NCBI RefSeq assembly: GCF_016863555.1
Contig: NZ_BOPC01000011.1
Coordinates: 62,001-126,000, forward strand
From: Micromonospora qiuiae
GTDB taxonomy: Bacteria; Actinomycetota; Actinomycetes; Mycobacteriales; Micromonosporaceae
DNA: 64,000 nucleotides
Reading direction: 5' to 3'
Shown: one piece after another, positions 49,903 through 59,367 of the stretch
Position numbering within the stretch: position 1 is the first letter of the stretch
How the letters are laid out: each line of letters begins with the position of its first letter
Position numbers and translations under genes: made by a program
Notes under the pieces: generated by a model
Told to the model about the DNA's origin: nothing
Database searches by the model: none
The model's input: the letters and a program-made list of their open reading frames with translations, nothing else

Positions 49903-50703
49903 CTAGACGACGAGCCTGCGCGTGAAGGCGCGGTGAGCGAGCCACCAGCCCACAGCCGCCCAGGCGGCGAGGTAGCCCAGATGACCGGCGACCGACCACT
50001 GCGGCGCGACCCCGAGCACCGCGGCCCGGCACAGGTCGACGGCGTGCCAGAGTGGCGTTGCGTACGCGAGCCAGCGCAGCACCAGCGGCAGCGACTCGAC
50101 CGGGAAGAACACCCCGGCGAACAGGGTCATCGGGATCACGGCGAACCGGGAGAGCATCGCGAGCCAACTGTCCGTGTCCACCACCGCCGCGTAGGCGAAG
50201 CTGGGGGCCGCCACGGCCAGGGCGAGCAGCGCCGCCACCGGCAGCACCAACACCGCCCACGGCGACCGCAGTGCCCCCAGCACGCCGGTCACCAGGAGGA
50301 ACGCCGCGATCGCGGTCAGCACCCGGAACAGCACGAACGCCAGGTGGCCGGCGACGATGTCGGTCACCCGCAACGGCGCCGAACGCTGCGCGAAGTAGAT
50401 TTTCGTCCACTGGTGGCTGCCGAACACCGGCCAAGTCGACTCGCCGATCGCCACCTGCAGTGCCGTCGACGCGAGCAGCCCCCCGACGATCCACTCCAGG
50501 TAGGAGACGCCACCGACCCCCCGATCGATGTACGCCCCGACGCCCAACCCGAAACCGAGCACGGTCAGCGTCGGCAGCAGGAAGGACGAGAAGGCCCCGG
50601 CCCGCCAGGTGCGCCGATAGCCCACCAGGTGGTAGTCGAACACCGCCAGCGCCGGCACTCGCGGTAGGGCCGGCCGAGCCTGCTCCCGCGTCAGTTGTGT
50701 CAC
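49903..50703 (-). CDS. ABC-2 type exporter permease (NodJ-like), first of pair
   Basis: 266 residues; ATG start. Hallmarks as for its partner: FLLPTLTVLGFGLGVGAYID, VGGVSYLEWIVGGLLASTAL, SHQWTKIYFAQRSAPLRVTD, PMTLFAGVFFPVESLPLVLR and ATPLWHAVDLCRAAVL. The two permeases differ clearly and probably form a heterodimer. TMs are well spaced. Upstream lies a gene-free region with a dispersed repeat, so its promoter is probably between 50704 and the repeat. Confidence 0.92.
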   Translation of the reverse strand: MTQLTREQARPALPRVPALAVFDYHLVGYRRTWRAGAFSSFLLPTLTVLGFGLGVGAYIDRGVGGVSYLEWIVGGLLASTALQVAIGESTWPVFGSHQWTKIYFAQRSAPLRVTDIVAGHLAFVLFRVLTAIAAFLLVTGVLGALRSPWAVLVLPVAALLALAVAAPSFAYAAVVDTDSWLAMLSRFAVIPMTLFAGVFFPVESLPLVLRWLAYATPLWHAVDLCRAAVLGVAPQWSVAGHLGYLAAWAAVGWWLAHRAFTRRLVV

Positions 50704-50769
50704 GCCACTCCCCCGTCCACCCGGCCTTCCTACCGCACCGGTACGACAGCCCCGGTCACCCTACGGCGC

Positions 50770-50830
50770 ATGCGAAGGAAGGGCCCCTTATTAACGCCTG
50801 CGGTAGAGAAAGGGCCCCCTATTAACACCT
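50770..50830 (+). repeat. GGGCCC palindromic repeat, copy 3
   Basis: GAAGGAAGGGCCCCTTATTA then ACGCCTGCGGTAGAG and AAAGGGCCCCCTATTAACAC: two half-elements in direct order. Same family as the copies near 16969, 18768 and 56406. Confidence 0.75.
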
Positions 50831-51082
50831 GACCACTGGTTCTGCCGCTAACAGGAGACCATCGGCCGGTCGAGGAGGGCGTCGGCCCACGGCGCTGACG
50901 AAGGGAACGGGTCAGCGCCGCCCTTACCCCCTCCACTGCCTCCTGACCCGTAGTAGTGAGTTTGTGGGCCGCACCATCGCGTAGGGCGCCGCAACTTCCT
51001 GCGCACCGGACCCCCACTCGCGGCCCTGTCCACAGGATTCCGCAACTCGCGGTCTCAACCGGCCCGGACACCCCAACATGCC

Positions 51083-51175
51083 GCAACCCGCGCCACTCAG
51101 GAGGCCGGACACCCCGACACCCCGCAACCCGCGCCCGCCCAAGCACCCCAGCACCCCGACCGCCGCAACCCGCGC
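51083..51175. repeat. Degenerate 41-bp tandem repeat
   Basis: GCAACCCGCGC recurs at 51083, 51124 and 51165, exactly 41 bp apart, with loosely conserved CACCCCGACA-like spacers. Confidence 0.6.
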
Positions 51176-51315
51176 CGCCCATAACCTCAGGCACCACGCC
51201 TGGAGAAGCAGCGCCCACCTCGTTGCCACCACCTATTGCCGACCTCCCCTACAAAGCCCAGGGCAGCCCGTTGCGCTGCAGCGCGGCATGGTGGCGGTGA
51301 TGCGATAGGCGTCGG

Positions 51316-51507
51316 CTACCGCCGCTCGGGGGCATCCGCGACGAACGCACGCCAGGCCGCCGGCCCGAAGGCCAGCACCGGCCCGGCCGGGTCCTTCGAG
51401 TCGCGTACGGCCACCAGGCCGGAGAGGTTGTCGGCGACCTCCACGCAGGCGCCGCCGCTGCCGTTGCTGCGGGTGCTCTTGCGCCACCGGGCTCCGGTCA
51501 GGTCCAT
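51316..51507 (-). CDS. DUF397 protein
   Basis: 63 residues of the actinobacterial DUF397 family: ARWRKSTRSNGSGGACVEVA, VAVRDSKDPAGPVLAFGPAA and WRAFVADA near the end. ATG at 51507, overlapping the XRE-type gene by 10 bp, the usual arrangement. DUF397 proteins (Scr2/BldB-like relatives) pair with XRE-DUF5753 regulators and can antagonise them; target unknown. Confidence 0.93.
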   Translation of the reverse strand: MDLTGARWRKSTRSNGSGGACVEVADNLSGLVAVRDSKDPAGPVLAFGPAAWRAFVADAPERR

Positions 51508-52226
51508 GTCTCCGCCACTTCCGCCATCAGGTCGAGGGACTGCTGTTGCGATAGTGCCTCACCCCGGATCGACTCCCAAACCTCGACCATCTGCCGCACG
51601 TAGTCGCCGCGATCGATCACCTGCCCGTGCCGCTGCCCGTCCAAGTAGACGACGTCCTCACCAGATGGTGAAGTGGCGATCACGAAGGGACCGTCGAGCC
51701 CGGCGTAGGCCCCGGCGGAGAGCGGCACCACCTGGATCCGGACCCGGGGCAGGGTCGAGCCCAGCTTCACCAGGTGCTGCGCCTGCTCGCGCATCACCTC
51801 CGCGCCGCCGATGCGGCGGCGCAGCGCGTGCTCGTCGATGACCGCGCTCAGCAGCGGCGGCCGGTCACGGGTGAGCACGCCCTGCTGGTCGATCCGGGCG
51901 GCCACCTGCTGCTCGATCTCGTCCGCCCCGAACAGCCCGGCACCGGTCAGGATCGCGCGGGCGTACCCCTCGGTCTGGAGCAGGCCCGGCATGTAGACCG
52001 GCTCGAACCAGCGCAGGGCCGTCGCCTCCTGCTCGATGCGGGCCCAGTCGCGGAACCACGGCACCACCGTTTCCCGGCTGGTCCGCCGCTGGATGCGTTC
52101 GAACCGTCCGCCGGCCCCGAACACCGCGTCGCATCGGCGCGCGAAGTCGAGGCTCGGCCGGCGCTCGAGGTGCCTCGGCGCGCTGCTGGTCGAGGCGAGT
52201 GCCGACCTGGCCGACCTGAACGGCAC
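51498..52226 (-). CDS. DUF5753 regulator lacking a recognisable HTH (possibly broken)
   Basis: 242 residues from a GTG at 52226. DUF5753 is clear from about residue 45: SLDFARRCDAVFGAGGRFER, RDWARIEQEATALRWFEPVY, MPGLLQTEGYARAILTGAGL, RQHLV-like helices, GPFVIATSPSGEDVVYLDGQ and VEVWESIRGEALSQQQSLDL. A normal family member has an XRE helix-turn-helix of ~60 residues before this, ending in a RRPSLDFARRCDAVF-like phrase. Here only that last phrase is seen; the upstream frame reads PFRSARSALASTSSAPRHLE, not an HTH, and neither other frame gives a good one. It may be a decayed or frameshifted N-terminus. Confidence 0.75.
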   Translation of the reverse strand: MPFRSARSALASTSSAPRHLERRPSLDFARRCDAVFGAGGRFERIQRRTSRETVVPWFRDWARIEQEATALRWFEPVYMPGLLQTEGYARAILTGAGLFGADEIEQQVAARIDQQGVLTRDRPPLLSAVIDEHALRRRIGGAEVMREQAQHLVKLGSTLPRVRIQVVPLSAGAYAGLDGPFVIATSPSGEDVVYLDGQRHGQVIDRGDYVRQMVEVWESIRGEALSQQQSLDLMAEVAETWT

Positions 52227-52354
52227 GGCAATGCCGGCGAACCTGCACGACCGTTTCCTGATCTGGGCCCGCGGCCGGTGAGCGGTCCGTCGGCCACCGG
52301 CACCCGCCGCCGGCCCGTACGCCTCAGTCGACCATGGTCCCGACCGGCGCGCGG

Positions 52355-52768
52355 TCAGCTCGCGGCGGTGGTGCGGACGGGAAGCATGTTGCGCTCGGCG
52401 AAGACCTTCTTGGCGACGAGGGTGGCGTTGACCGCCCGCGGCACGCCGCAGTAGACCACCGACTGCAGCAGTGCTTCGACAATTTCGCCGGGGGTCAGGC
52501 CGGCATTGAGCGCGCCGTTGACGTGTACCTCCAGCTGGGCATCGGCGCCACCGAGGCCGGTGAGTATGCCCAGAGTCAGCAGTTCCCGGTCGCGGCGCGC
52601 AAGTTGGGGCCGGACGTAGAGGTCACCGTACGACCAGGCAATCGACCGGTAGCTCAGCTCGGGTGAGACGTCGGCAAGGGCGTCGAGAAGTCGCTGCCCG
52701 GCCCCGCCGGCGGCCCGCCGGAGCGCTTCCAGGCCACGCTCGTACTGTTCGTCACTGTTCATGGTCAT
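52355..52768 (-). CDS. Carboxymuconolactone decarboxylase family protein
   Basis: 137 residues from the ATG at 52768 (AGGG 8 nt before). CMD fold, an AhpD-like helical bundle: YGDLYVRPQLARRDRELLTL, GILTGLGGADAQLEVHVNGA, NAGLTPGEIVEALLQSVVYC and VPRAVNATLVAKKVFAE. It has only one Cys (VYCG), so an AhpD-type CxxC peroxidase is unlikely. The HVNGALNAGLTPGEI phrase fits the 4-carboxymuconolactone decarboxylase branch. No aromatic catabolism genes are nearby; the true role is open. Confidence 0.9.
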   Translation of the reverse strand: MTMNSDEQYERGLEALRRAAGGAGQRLLDALADVSPELSYRSIAWSYGDLYVRPQLARRDRELLTLGILTGLGGADAQLEVHVNGALNAGLTPGEIVEALLQSVVYCGVPRAVNATLVAKKVFAERNMLPVRTTAAS

Positions 52769-52895
52769 GGTCGTGCCCTGCCTGTGAGCGGTCGTCCTGT
52801 TGGCCCTGGGGCAGCGGCGCATACCCGCGGTTGTGCCGGACAAACGACTCACCTTCGGCGGGCCGTTTTCGGGCCGGCGGAGCCCGGCGCCTTGC

Positions 52896-53822
<927 letters not shown>

Positions 53823-53886
53823 GGTCACTCCCCGACCCTAGACACCCGGTCCGACACTCCAAACCGAGTTTCCCGCCGGCCGCCCG

Positions 53887-53926
53887 ACCGATCGACCGAT
53901 CGACCGCCCGACCGCCCGTTCGCCCG
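53887..53926. repeat. 8-bp tandem repeat
   Basis: ACCGATCG twice, ACCGCCCG twice and TTCGCCCG follow in order in the gap between the ABC ATPase gene and the gene at 53965. Likely slippage repeat. Confidence 0.6.
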
Positions 53927-53964
53927 CACCGGCTCAGCGGCCGGTGCGGTCGGCCATCGGAGCG

Positions 53965-54495
53965 TCACTCATCCGGTGGCGACGTCGCGGTCCGCGCCGC
54001 CGCGACGAGCCGGTCGGTCTCCGCGACAACCTCCGGATCGTCGATCGGGGTCCCCGGGTCGTAGCGAACCATCCACGTCAGACCGTCCACGCCGGGCACC
54101 CGCCGCCCGACGATCCGGCCGGCGCCGCCGGGCAGGGCGTGGTGCTGGGTGTACGCCACGGACTTGGTGACCCGGGCCCTTACCTGGTGCGGCAGCTCGC
54201 CCGGATCCAGCAGCAGGTAGCGCTCCGCCGGGCAGTCGGCGACCACCAGGTAACGATCGCGCTCGGCGACCCGCTCACCCGGGGTGACGGTCAGCTCCCG
54301 GCCCGACCAGACGGCCTTGACGATGTCGTGCCAGCCGATCCGGTGGCCGCGCCCGGGCAGCCAGAGCCCGAGGTTGGTGGCGACCAGCACCCCGTCGCCC
54401 TCGCCGACAGCCGCCCAGGCCAGCACCCGTTCGTCGCGCTGAAGCGGCGGCCGGTCGGCCGGCGGTAGCTTCGGCCGGCGGCGGAAAAGTCCCAT
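53965..54495 (-). CDS. Conserved protein of unknown function downstream of dnaG
   Basis: 176 residues; ATG start 4 bp after the dnaG stop. Soluble, beta-rich pattern: RDERVLAWAAVGEGDGVLVA, TNLGLWLPGRGHRIGWHDIV, AVWSGRELTVTPGERVAERD, then a basic helix and GLTWMVRYDPGTPIDDPEVV ending with an acidic-basic helix (VAETDRLVAAARTAT). The text resembles PH-like bacterial proteins found after dnaG in Micromonosporaceae. No catalytic motif; role unknown. Confidence 0.78.
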   Translation of the reverse strand: MGLFRRRPKLPPADRPPLQRDERVLAWAAVGEGDGVLVATNLGLWLPGRGHRIGWHDIVKAVWSGRELTVTPGERVAERDRYLVVADCPAERYLLLDPGELPHQVRARVTKSVAYTQHHALPGGAGRIVGRRVPGVDGLTWMVRYDPGTPIDDPEVVAETDRLVAAARTATSPPDE

Positions 54496-54499
54496 CTGC

Positions 54500-56359
54500 C
54501 TACAACCCTCCTGCTGCCTGCTCGCGCAGGGCCCGAGCGTGCTGCTCCAGCGACAGCAACTCGCCGAAGGCGGCGAAGTACCCGTCCTTGTCGCTGACCG
54601 GGTTGATCCGCTGGATCCGCGACTTCAGCTCGCGGATCCGGGCGGTCACCGACCCCCACTGAAGGCGGGCCATGGTGACCGAGACGTAGCGTGGGTCGGG
54701 CTCGCCGTCGATCCGCAGCGGCTCCACCGCCAGCTCGCCGACCAGGGCCTGCGCCGCGAGGTCGGCGCAGGCGTCGCGGACCGACTCGATCCACACCGCG
54801 CCGCCGGTGGCCGCCGCGGCCCCGCCGGCCGCCGCGATCGCCGCCCGGACGGCCACGTGCACCGGGTGCCGGTAGTCGGTCGCCTCGACCGCGTCGAACA
54901 TCGGCCCGGCCAGCACCGGTTCCTGGAGGGCCAGCTTGAGCGCCTCCCGCTCGACCATCGACTGCGGGCTGTCCACCGTCGGCTCGGTCCGGTCGGGCCG
55001 CGTCGGCCCGACCACCGATCGTCCCGAGGCAGCGGCCAGCACTGCCCGCTGCACCGGCTCGATCTCCATGCCGAGATCACCGGCGAGCTTACGGACGTAC
55101 TCCGGGCGTTTCTCCTGGTCCTTGAGCTTGGCGACCAGCGGCGCGGCACGCCGCATCGCCTCGACCCGGCCGTCGACAGTGTCCAGGTCGAAGCGGCTGA
55201 TCACGTGCCGCAGCGCGAAGTCGACCAGCGGTTCGCGGCGCGCGACCAGATCGCGGACGGCCAGGTCGCCCTTTGCCAGACGCAGCTCGCACGGGTCCAT
55301 GCTGTCGGGGCTGACCGCGATGAAGGTACGCCCGACGAAGCGCTGGTCGTCCTCGAAGGCGCGCAGCGCGGCCTTCTGCCCGGCGGCGTCCCCGTCGAAG
55401 GTAAAGATGATCTCGCCCGCGACCGCGTCGGTGTCCAGCAGCAGCCGGCGCAGTACGCCGATGTGGTCGGCGCCGAACGCGGTGCCGCAGGTCGCCACGG
55501 CGGTCGGTACGCCGGCCAGGTGGCACGCCATCACGTCGGTGTAGCCCTCGACGACCACCACCCGGCCCTGCTTGGCGATCTCCCGCTTGGCCTGATCGAT
55601 GCCGTAGAGCACGTGCGACTTCTTGTAGATCGGCGTTTCGGGGGTGTTGAGGTACTTCGGGCCGTCGTCGTCATCGAAGAGCTTGCGGGCACCGAAGCCG
55701 ATCACGTCGCCGGTCAGGTCGCGGATCGGCCAGAGCAGCCGGCGCCGGAACCGGTCGATCAGGCTGCCCGAGCGGGCCGGCCGGGACAGCCCGGCGGTGA
55801 CCAGTTCGTCATGGCTGAATCCGCGCTGACGCAGGTGCCGGGTGAGCGGATCCCACCCCTCGGGGGCGAATCCGCAGCCGTACCGCTCGGCGGCGGCCCG
55901 GTCGAAGCCCCGCTCGGCCAGGAACTCCCGAGCGGTACGCGCGCCGGCCGTGCTCAACTGGGCGGTGTAGAACTCCACGGCGGCGGCGTGCGCGGCGACC
56001 AGCCGCTGCCGCTGCCCCTGCTGGGGGCGGGTGCGGCCGGTGGCGCGGTCGTCCTCGACGTACCGCAACTGCAACCCGGCCCGGTCGGCGAGCCGTTCCA
56101 CCGCCTCCACGAAGCTCAGATGCTCGGCGTCCATCAGGAACTTGATGGCGTCGCCGCCGGCACCGCAGCCGAAGCAGTACCAGACGTTGCGGGCGGGCGA
56201 GACGTTGAACGACGGGCTCTTCTCGTCGTGGAAGGGGCAGAGCCCCTTGAGGTTGCCGGCACCGGCCGACTTGAGCGTCACCGTGTCGGAGATGATCTCG
56301 GCGATGGAGGTGCGCTCCCGGACCAACGCGATGTCCTCGTCCCGGATCCGCCCCGCCAT
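54500..56359 (-). CDS. dnaG: DNA primase DnaG
   Basis: 619 residues. Makes RNA primers at replication forks. N-terminal CHC2 zinc domain: LCPFHDEKSPSFNVSPARNV followed by WYCFGCGAGGDAIKFLMDAE (Cys/His/Cys/Cys). The catalytic core has ERYGCGFAPEGWDPLTRHLR, DLTGDVIGFGARKLFDDDD, KYLNTPETPIYKKSHVLYGI and TOPRIM VVVVEGYTDVMACHLAGVPT, with IIFTFDGDAAGQKAALRAFE for the metal-binding acidic residues. The C-terminal ~150 residues are the helicase-binding region (variable). ATG at 56359. Normal length for actinobacteria. A conserved gene follows 4 bp later, as part of the same transcript. Confidence 0.97.
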   Translation of the reverse strand: MAGRIRDEDIALVRERTSIAEIISDTVTLKSAGAGNLKGLCPFHDEKSPSFNVSPARNVWYCFGCGAGGDAIKFLMDAEHLSFVEAVERLADRAGLQLRYVEDDRATGRTRPQQGQRQRLVAAHAAAVEFYTAQLSTAGARTAREFLAERGFDRAAAERYGCGFAPEGWDPLTRHLRQRGFSHDELVTAGLSRPARSGSLIDRFRRRLLWPIRDLTGDVIGFGARKLFDDDDGPKYLNTPETPIYKKSHVLYGIDQAKREIAKQGRVVVVEGYTDVMACHLAGVPTAVATCGTAFGADHIGVLRRLLLDTDAVAGEIIFTFDGDAAGQKAALRAFEDDQRFVGRTFIAVSPDSMDPCELRLAKGDLAVRDLVARREPLVDFALRHVISRFDLDTVDGRVEAMRRAAPLVAKLKDQEKRPEYVRKLAGDLGMEIEPVQRAVLAAASGRSVVGPTRPDRTEPTVDSPQSMVEREALKLALQEPVLAGPMFDAVEATDYRHPVHVAVRAAIAAAGGAAAATGGAVWIESVRDACADLAAQALVGELAVEPLRIDGEPDPRYVSVTMARLQWGSVTARIRELKSRIQRINPVSDKDGYFAAFGELLSLEQHARALREQAAGGL

Positions 56360-56405
56360 ACCGTCACCCCCTCCGCGTACATCCTGCCTTCCCGCTGACG
56401 CGGGT

Positions 56406-56459
56406 AAGGAGGGGCCCCCTGCTAACGCCTGCGGTAGAGGAAGGGCCCCTTATTAACAG
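56406..56459 (+). repeat. GGGCCC palindromic repeat, copy 4
   Basis: AAGGAGGGGCCCCCTGCTAA then CGCCTGCGGTAGAG and GAAGGGCCCCTTATTAACAG. It lies in the 240-bp gap upstream of dnaG. Same family as copies 1-3. Confidence 0.75.
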
Positions 56460-56598
56460 CTCGGTGGCGCTACGTGTGCGGCGGATGTGAACGGGGGCGA
56501 CGACGGTTGATCAGTCCAGGGACAGGCACTCGATGCAGCTCACCGGCCTCGCGTACCTCCGAAATCGCCTCGACGGGCGACGGCGCGGGCCGATCCGA

Positions 56599-58239
56599 TC
56601 AGCGCGGGCGGCGGCGTAGGTAGCGCCGGACCGGGGGCGGGTCCTCCTCGCGGTACGACCGGGCGGCGCGTACCGCTTCGGCCAGACCGTGCCGGCGGGT
56701 GCGCGTCGGCGCCGCCAGCAGCGGATCCTTGGCCATGTCCTTGACCAGTCCGGCGGCCAGACCGAGCATCACCACCACGAACGGCAACGCGATCATGATG
56801 GTGGCCTGTTGGAGGGCGTCGAGTCCGCCGGCGAGCAGCAGCACCGCGGCGACGGCACCGATCAGGATGCCCCAGGAGACCACCAGCATCCGGTGCGGTC
56901 GCAGCGCGCCCCGGGAGGCCAGCGAGCCGAGCACCAGCGACGCGGAATCGGCGCTCGTGACGAAGTAGAGGGCGACGAGCACCATGGCAACCACGCTGGT
57001 CAGCGCCGCCAGCGGCAACGCTTCGAGCAGCCCGAACAGCGCCTGCTCGCTGCCGACCGCGGCGTCCGACACCAGGTCACGAAGCCCGGTCGCCTGCACC
57101 CGCAGGGCGCTGCCACCCATGATGGCGAACCACACGGTGCTGGCGCCGCTGGGCACCAGCAGCACGCCGATCAGGAACTGCCGGACGGTACGACCACGGG
57201 AGATCCGCGCGATGAAGGTGCCGACGAACGGCGCCCAGGAGATCCACCACGCCCAGTAGAAAATCGTCCAGTGGCCAAGCCAGGTGGGCTCGGAGAAGGC
57301 GCCGGTCCGGGTGGACATGAAGACCAGGTTGCTGAGGTAGTCGCCGATCGACGCGGGCAGCACCTCGAGCGTGTAGATGGTCGGGCCGACCACGAAAACG
57401 AAGATCATCAGCACCACGGCCAGCACCACGTTGGTGGTCGAGAGCCACTTGATGCCGCGGTGCAGACCGGAGAAGGCGGAGATCACGAAGGCCAGGGTGA
57501 GTGCCCCGATCACCACCAGTTCCACCACCGTGCTGTCCGGTACGCCAGCGACCAGGTCCAGCCCGGCAGCGACCTGGAGGGCGCCGAGGCCGAGGCTGGT
57601 GGCCGTGCCGAAGACGGTGGCGAAGATGGCCATCAGGTCGATCACCCGGCCGGCGGCGCCGTCGGCGTGGTCGCCCAGCAACGGCCGGAACGCCGCGGAG
57701 AGGCGGTTCTGCCGGCCGCGCCGGAACGTGGAGTACGCCAGCGCCACCGCCACCACCGCGTAGATCGCCCACGGGTGAAGGGTCCAGTGGAACAGGGTGT
57801 ACTGCATCGCCGCCGAGGCGGCCGCGCCGGTTTGCGGCGCGACACCGGTCGCCGGTGGCGGCGTGGCATAGTGCTGGATGGGTTCGGCGACGGCGAAGAA
57901 GACCAGACCGATGCCCATGCCGGCGCTGAACATCATGGCGATCCAGGCCAGCGTGGTGAACTCGGGTTCGTCGTCGTCGCGGCCGAGCCGGATCCGGCCG
58001 AACCGGGACAACGCCAGCACCACCGCCAGCACCAGGAAGGCGTTGACCGCCACCACGAAGAACCAGCCGAAGGTGCCGATCACCCAGGCCAGGCCGGACG
58101 CGCCGACGCCGGCCAAGGAGTCACGCGCGAGCACCCCCCAGAGCACCACAGCGAGCACCCCGCCGACGCCCAGCCCGAGCACCACCGGGTCGGATCTGTC
58201 GCTCGCGCCAGCGCTCCCCTCGTCGACCTGCTCGCCCAT
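56599..58239 (-). CDS. BCCT-family betaine/choline/carnitine transporter
   Basis: 546 residues from the ATG at 58239 (AGGGG 7 nt upstream); the open frame to 58377 runs through low-complexity repeats and is rejected. Twelve membrane helices. BCCT signature: WTIFYWAWWISWAPFVGTFI, ARISRGRTVRQF, with GMGIGLVFFAVAEPIQHYAT, LFHWTLHPWAIYAVVAVALA and TSADSASLVLGSLASRG elsewhere. It imports compatible solutes (glycine betaine, choline) with sodium or protons; likely involved in osmotic stress. A Gly/Arg-rich 5' part is not coding, as argued above. The C-terminal tail is Arg-rich and cytoplasmic. Confidence 0.95.
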   Translation of the reverse strand: MGEQVDEGSAGASDRSDPVVLGLGVGGVLAVVLWGVLARDSLAGVGASGLAWVIGTFGWFFVVAVNAFLVLAVVLALSRFGRIRLGRDDDEPEFTTLAWIAMMFSAGMGIGLVFFAVAEPIQHYATPPPATGVAPQTGAAASAAMQYTLFHWTLHPWAIYAVVAVALAYSTFRRGRQNRLSAAFRPLLGDHADGAAGRVIDLMAIFATVFGTATSLGLGALQVAAGLDLVAGVPDSTVVELVVIGALTLAFVISAFSGLHRGIKWLSTTNVVLAVVLMIFVFVVGPTIYTLEVLPASIGDYLSNLVFMSTRTGAFSEPTWLGHWTIFYWAWWISWAPFVGTFIARISRGRTVRQFLIGVLLVPSGASTVWFAIMGGSALRVQATGLRDLVSDAAVGSEQALFGLLEALPLAALTSVVAMVLVALYFVTSADSASLVLGSLASRGALRPHRMLVVSWGILIGAVAAVLLLAGGLDALQQATIMIALPFVVVMLGLAAGLVKDMAKDPLLAAPTRTRRHGLAEAVRAARSYREEDPPPVRRYLRRRPR

Positions 58240-58297
58240 GGTCACCCCTTGCCATCCTCCTTTCCCGACCCCACCCCCATCCCCTGTTCCAACAATT

Positions 58298-58353
58298 CCC
58301 CCACCCCACCCCGCCCCGCCCCCGCCCCGGCCCCGGCCCCGGCCCCGGCCCCG
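58298..58353 (-). promoter_or_regulatory. G-tract array before the BCCT gene
   Basis: CCCC runs repeat every 5-6 bp on the plus strand, so the transcript-sense minus strand is GGGG-rich and could form G-quadruplexes about 60-115 bp before the BCCT start. Could equally be simple slippage-generated repeat. Confidence 0.4.
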
Positions 58354-58422
58354 CGATCTTGCACTTTTGGTCGCCATTACGCGGCTTATATCCGAAATAT
58401 GGCGACCAAAAGTGCAAGATCG
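58354..58422. repeat. Perfect 24-bp inverted repeat (dispersed-type palindrome)
   Basis: Arms 58354-58377 and 58399-58422 are perfect inverted copies (CGATCTTGCACTTTTGGTCG then CCAT), with a 21-bp AT-richer loop. It is far lower in GC than its surroundings. It resembles short dispersed palindromes known in these genomes; no gene in it. Confidence 0.85.
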
Positions 58423-58477
58423 GCGCGCGAGGGGTGGCGTGATGGGCGTGGAGTGCCGCGCGGGGTGCGCGCGGGGG

Positions 58478-59314
58478 TCAGGGGCGGGGGGTGGGGTGCT
58501 CGTCGGCTTCTACCTGGCGCTTCCAGTCGGGCTTGCTGGCCCGCCACCCCTCGTCGTCCAGGCCCAGCCGCCAGTAGCCGGAGATGGAAAGCCACTCGCG
58601 CGACACGCCCCGGTCGACTCGCAGCAGCCGGCGCAACTGGCGGACGAAGCCCGCCTCGCCGTGCACGAAGGCATGCACGGTGCCGGGTGGGAAGTCGAGC
58701 CCGCTTACGGCCGCCACCAGCGCCTCGCCCACCGGGCGCGCGCCGCGGTGCAGCCAGGTCAGGCGTACTGCGCCGGGGCTGGGCAGCGGCTGCTCGTCGG
58801 CCGGCCCCTCGACCTCGACGAAGACGTGCGCGGGCGCGTCGACCGGCAACCGGGCCAGGGCCGCGGCGATCGCCGGCAACGCGCTCTCGTCGCCGACCAG
58901 CAGGTGCCAGTCGGCCTCCGGGCTCGGCGCGTACGCCCCGCCGGGCCCGGTGAAGAGGACCTCGTCGCCGGGTCGCAACCCGGCGGCCCACGGCCCGGCC
59001 AGCCCCTTCTCGCCGTGGTGCACCACGTCGACGGTCATCTCGCCGGCCGACGCGTCCCAGGCCCGCACGGTGTACGCGCGCAGCCGCGGCCAGTGCTCGC
59101 GGGGCAGGTCGCGGCGGATCGCGGCGAGATCAAGTGGGTGCGGGTAGTCGACTCCGGCCACCGGAAATAGGATCTTGATGTAGTGGTCGGTGAACTCGCC
59201 GACCGGCAGGCCGGCCAACTCCTCCCCACCGAGCACCAGCCGGACCACATGCGGCGTGGGCCGCTCGGTGCGCAGCACGCGGGCGGAGGTAACAGTCTTC
59301 GGGCGCTCCGTCAT
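58478..59314 (-). CDS. Siderophore-interacting FAD protein
   Basis: 278 residues. Cytoplasmic FAD-dependent ferric-siderophore reductase family: ARVLRTERPTPHVVRLVLGG, FPVAGVDYPHPL, RLRAYTVRAWDASAGEMTVD (RxYTxR FAD motif), VDVVHHGEKGLAGPWAAGLR, FTGPGGAYAPSPEADWHLLV and a SIP C-terminal domain GDESALPAIAAALARLP, VHAFVHGEAGFVRQLRRLL, LSISGYWRLGLDDEGWRASK. It uses NAD(P)H to reduce iron in imported siderophores. No siderophore synthesis genes are in the window. A single gene by position. Confidence 0.94.
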   Translation of the reverse strand: MTERPKTVTSARVLRTERPTPHVVRLVLGGEELAGLPVGEFTDHYIKILFPVAGVDYPHPLDLAAIRRDLPREHWPRLRAYTVRAWDASAGEMTVDVVHHGEKGLAGPWAAGLRPGDEVLFTGPGGAYAPSPEADWHLLVGDESALPAIAAALARLPVDAPAHVFVEVEGPADEQPLPSPGAVRLTWLHRGARPVGEALVAAVSGLDFPPGTVHAFVHGEAGFVRQLRRLLRVDRGVSREWLSISGYWRLGLDDEGWRASKPDWKRQVEADEHPTPRP

Positions 59315-59367
59315 CTGGCCAGGCTAGCCTCGCCCGACCAGGCGGGCATGCCAGGCCATCGCGCACC

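Larger units (their letters stand above)
50704..51315. other. Intergenic region without a supported gene
   Basis: About 610 bp. Apart from the palindromic repeat at its left end it has a C-rich stretch in which GCAACCCGCGC occurs three times (51083, 51124, 51165; steps of 41 bp) in degenerate tandem repeats with CACCCC runs. Frames here show no family likeness and no consistent codon bias. Confidence 0.5.

Noticed and set aside
51083..51175. Possible CRISPR array
   Set aside because: Only three short degenerate repeats at 41-bp steps with similar, not unique, spacers; no cas genes.
58240..58377. 46-residue Gly/Arg repeat N-terminus on the BCCT transporter
   Set aside because: It is the translation of a C-rich simple repeat and a palindrome arm; the ATG at 58239 has its own ribosome site.
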